6,787 nt of DNA from Cyanobacteriota bacterium (GTDB lineage Bacteria > Cyanobacteriota > Cyanobacteriia > SKYG9): assembly GCA_025054735.1 (NCBI GenBank), contig JANWZG010000205.1:1-6787 (forward strand), written 5' to 3'. The translations under genes were made by a program, and so were the position numbers. The notes beneath the pieces were generated by a model that had not been told where the DNA came from, made no database searches, and saw nothing but the letters and a program-made list of their open reading frames with translations. Shown here one piece after another: positions 4,389-6,787 of the stretch. The number at the start of each line of letters is the position of its first letter. Position 1 is the stretch's first letter.

Positions 4389-6787
4389 TTAACCCGCTGG
4401 AGCTACCAGCACTTCACCCTTCAACATCCGCTGAGCAGCATCAAGCAAGACTTCTTCCAAATAGGGCTTAGTAAAGTATCCGCGTGCTCCCATCTGAATA
4501 GCCATCTGACGGTGACGATCGGCGCCTCGTGAGGTCAGCATGGCAATGGGCAGATGATTCAGTGAGCTGTCTTTTTGGATTCGAGAGAGTAATTCCAGAC
4601 CATCCATCCGGGGCATTTCAATATCGCAGAAAACGATATCGCAGGGCAACCCAGAGCGCAGTTTTTCCCAAGCATCCTGGCCATCACGGGCTTGTTCTAC
4701 ACGGAAGCCGACCTTCGCAAAAGTCATCGACAACAGTTCTCGAACGGTGATGGAGTCGTCAACAATCAGCACAGTTGGTTCGTGAGGTGCATCTTCTGGC
4801 TCTTGGACAACGTCTTCAGCTTCCCAAGTCTTGTCAGGCTGTAGACGACCCATGGACAGATCAATCAGTTCTAGCACGTCGGCGATCGGCATGATGCGCC
4901 CATCCCCCAACACTGTTGCTCCAGCAATACCCATAGGTTTAGGCACAGGGCCTTGCAGTTGTTTGATTACAATTTCTTGCTCGCCCATTACTTGATCCAC
5001 TTGGAGAGCAATGTAGTTACCAGCACTGCGTAAGACAACAATAGGAATGATGTCATCTTCCTGTCCCCCACCGTATACGCTGCCACGGCCTAGGAAGCGG
5101 TTAAACTTGAGAATATCTGACAACGGTTGGAACGGTAACATAGTGTCTCGCCAAGGAATACAGGGTTGGCCTTGGTCATTAAGTTGCACCCGATCGCGGG
5201 GAACATCAAACATATCTTCCACACCGTCCATCGGGAAGGCGATACGAGCACGGTTGCTAATACAACACAGCGCTTTGGAAATACTGAGGGTCAAGGGTAA
5301 GCGAATCGTGAATGTTGTACCCTTACCGAGGGTGGAATCGATACTAATTGTTCCACGGATTTCATTCAATGTCGTGCGTACCACATCCATCCCTACACCG
5401 CGTCCTGCCAAGTCAGTTAGCTTTTCAGCACCACTGAATCCAGGTAGGAACAAGATTTCGTAGATTTCTGACTTGGAAAGATTCTTGGCTTCGGCTGGCG
5501 TAATTAGGCCCTTTTCAATGGCTTTCTTTTTAATAAATTCTGGATTAATACCAGCTCCGTCATCAGATACAGAAATTACTGTCTGGTTACCTTGGTGAAA
5601 CGCTCGTACTGTGATGCGACCGACAGGAGATTTTCCAGCCGCTTGCCGAACATCAGGTTTTTCAATCCCGTGGGCAATGGCGTTGTTGACAAGATGGGTT
5701 AGGGGATCGGTTAACTGTTCTAGAATCATCTTGTCAATTAGTGTGTCACGTCCTTCAACAATTAACTCAGCCTGTTTTCCTTCTTTGATAGCATTGTCAC
5801 GAACCCCTCTAGGCAGACGATCGGCTGTAATAGAGAAGGGCACCATGCGAGCGCGGTTCAGTTCTTCTTGCAGTTGAGTCGTAACTTGACGGAAGTTGCG
5901 CGTCACCTGATCCATTGGCTCTTGGATGATGTACTCAATATCAGACGCTGATTCCCGTACTCGCACAATCAGTTCAATCATCTCCTGAGACAATGAGTGG
6001 AATGCAGTAAACCGATCCATTTCCAGTGCATCAAAGTCTGCACCAGTCGAGTGGGTTGTGCCGCTACTATTTGACTTCGACCCAGCATAATAGCTTTGCC
6101 GACTCGCTAGCAGGGAACTCTCTAGCAGCGATCGTTCGTATAGATCCCGCATCCGTTGTCCGACATCACTCAGTTGCTGCACCTGATACAACAAGTTATC
6201 CAAAAACTGACGCAAGCGATCCTGATCCTGTTCTAAGCTGTTGCGGTTAACAACCAGTTCCCCTACTAGGTTATTAAGTTTGTCAAGTTGCTTAACAGGC
6301 ACCCGCATGGTTGGTTCCACTGCCCGCTGAGGTCGGCGAGGCGGTGTTGCTGACCGCGAAGGCATAGTAGCGGGTTGTCCACCTAAGCTACGGTTAGCAT
6401 CCTGAAGGAGTGCCTCTAAATCATCAAACTCAGATTGAGAATCATCTGCCTTAGCGGAGGGGACTGCGCTAGACGCGGGTTCCTCTAGCATGGCATCTAG
6501 ATCCGAAAAATCTTGCACCAAGTCACTCACATTGTCTGACACGAGTGGAGAAGTGACATCATGTTCACTAGCAGAATCACCTAGCAAGCTATCCAAATCA
6601 CCAAACTCAGACAGAGCTGGTGTGCTGCTGTCACTATCAAGCAACAGGTCTAAATCATCCAGGTTAGCCAACTCAGAGGCAGCATCTGTAGCTGAATCAG
6701 CTAGCCAATCATCGACCACAGTTGAGTCTAGTGAAACATCGGCAGCAGCATTCGTATCTAGGTTATTACCAGATGTAAGCAAATTAT
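4389..6787 (-). CDS. Hybrid CheA histidine kinase with C-terminal CheY receiver (PilL/ChpA class), N-terminus outside the window
   Basis: This is a chemotaxis-type kinase fused to a receiver, of the class that controls type IV pilus motility and phototaxis in cyanobacteria. About 797 residues are visible from an in-frame TTG at 6782, but the frame stays open to the edge and that TTG is unlikely to be the start. In order, counted from it: an acidic linker with repeated DLDxLL motifs (41-132) and a basic/Pro-rich stretch (141-160). A long helical dimerisation region (160-310) follows, with the FDALEMDRF segment (250-258). The ATPase domain has LTHLVNNAIAHGIE (361-374), DDGAGI (407-412) and GRGVGMDVV (460-468). 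A CheW-like domain (about 497-640) and a receiver (668-788) complete it. The receiver has acidic pair D675/D676, phospho-acceptor D720, T750 and K772, so it should be active. No Hpt domain is visible; it should lie upstream or in a separate protein. I cannot decide between PilL-type pilus control and another paralogue. Confidence 0.93.
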   Translation of the reverse strand, partial: NLLTSGNNLDTNAAADVSLDSTVVDDWLADSATDAASELANLDDLDLLLDSDSSTPALSEFGDLDSLLGDSASEHDVTSPLVSDNVSDLVQDFSDLDAMLEEPASSAVPSAKADDSQSEFDDLEALLQDANRSLGGQPATMPSRSATPPRRPQRAVEPTMRVPVKQLDKLNNLVGELVVNRNSLEQDQDRLRQFLDNLLYQVQQLSDVGQRMRDLYERSLLESSLLASRQSYYAGSKSNSSGTTHSTGADFDALEMDRFTAFHSLSQEMIELIVRVRESASDIEYIIQEPMDQVTRNFRQVTTQLQEELNRARMVPFSITADRLPRGVRDNAIKEGKQAELIVEGRDTLIDKMILEQLTDPLTHLVNNAIAHGIEKPDVRQAAGKSPVGRITVRAFHQGNQTVISVSDDGAGINPEFIKKKAIEKGLITPAEAKNLSKSEIYEILFLPGFSGAEKLTDLAGRGVGMDVVRTTLNEIRGTISIDSTLGKGTTFTIRLPLTLSISKALCCISNRARIAFPMDGVEDMFDVPRDRVQLNDQGQPCIPWRDTMLPFQPLSDILKFNRFLGRGSVYGGGQEDDIIPIVVLRSAGNYIALQVDQVMGEQEIVIKQLQGPVPKPMGIAGATVLGDGRIMPIADVLELIDLSMGRLQPDKTWEAEDVVQEPEDAPHEPTVLIVDDSITVRELLSMTFAKVGFRVEQARDGQDAWEKLRSGLPCDIVFCDIEMPRMDGLELLSRIQKDSSLNHLPIAMLTSRGADRHRQMAIQMGARGYFTKPYLEEVLLDAAQRMLKGEVLVAPAG

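Noticed and set aside
5047..5463. A 138-codon plus-strand open frame opposite the kinase gene.
   Set aside because: It is antisense to the conserved ATPase and CheW-like region, shows no recognisable motif, and is best explained as a shadow of the real gene.

Overview
This window comes from a cyanobacterium. The evidence is the gene content: a Tic22-family protein with a cleavable signal peptide, the variable chain of ferredoxin-thioredoxin reductase (FtrV), and a hybrid CheA-CheY kinase of the type IV pilus class. Other support comes from tRNA genes without an encoded CCA end and an excess of the palindrome CGATCG (13 by hand count), three copies of which lie in the full HIP1 octamer GCGATCGC. 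I cannot assign genus or order from the sequence alone.

Left part (1-2050, minus strand). Reading in the direction of transcription: tRNA-Pro(UGG), a possible 33-residue single-span membrane peptide, tic22, then prmC 14 bp after the tic22 stop. The last few codons of prmC fall outside the window. tic22 and prmC look like one transcription unit.

Middle (2051-3900). The region between the two tRNA genes (2051-2253) is divergent and holds no convincing gene. tRNA-Arg(ACG) reads on the plus strand and converges on ffh, the protein subunit of the signal recognition particle, on the minus strand. The 70 bp between them carries two hairpins. A third hairpin with a pyrimidine-rich tail lies inside the 3' end of ffh and could terminate the tRNA-Arg transcript.

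Right part (3846-6787). ffh and ftrV are divergent, with a plausible promoter for each in the gap. ftrV converges on the 3' end of a large CheA-type hybrid kinase; that intergenic region has one strong hairpin after ftrV and a weaker one just after the kinase stop. The kinase runs off the right edge, so its N-terminal part, where a phosphotransfer (Hpt) domain would be expected, is not visible.

Most genes are housekeeping or core cyanobacterial genes and do not form one pathway. They cover translation termination (PrmC), envelope protein biogenesis (Tic22), membrane targeting (Ffh), light-dependent redox signalling (FtrV) and pilus/phototaxis signalling (CheA). I saw no mobile element, CRISPR array or evident novel multi-gene system. 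The items most worth a second look are the 33-residue membrane peptide and the repeated FliM-like acidic motifs in the CheA linker.
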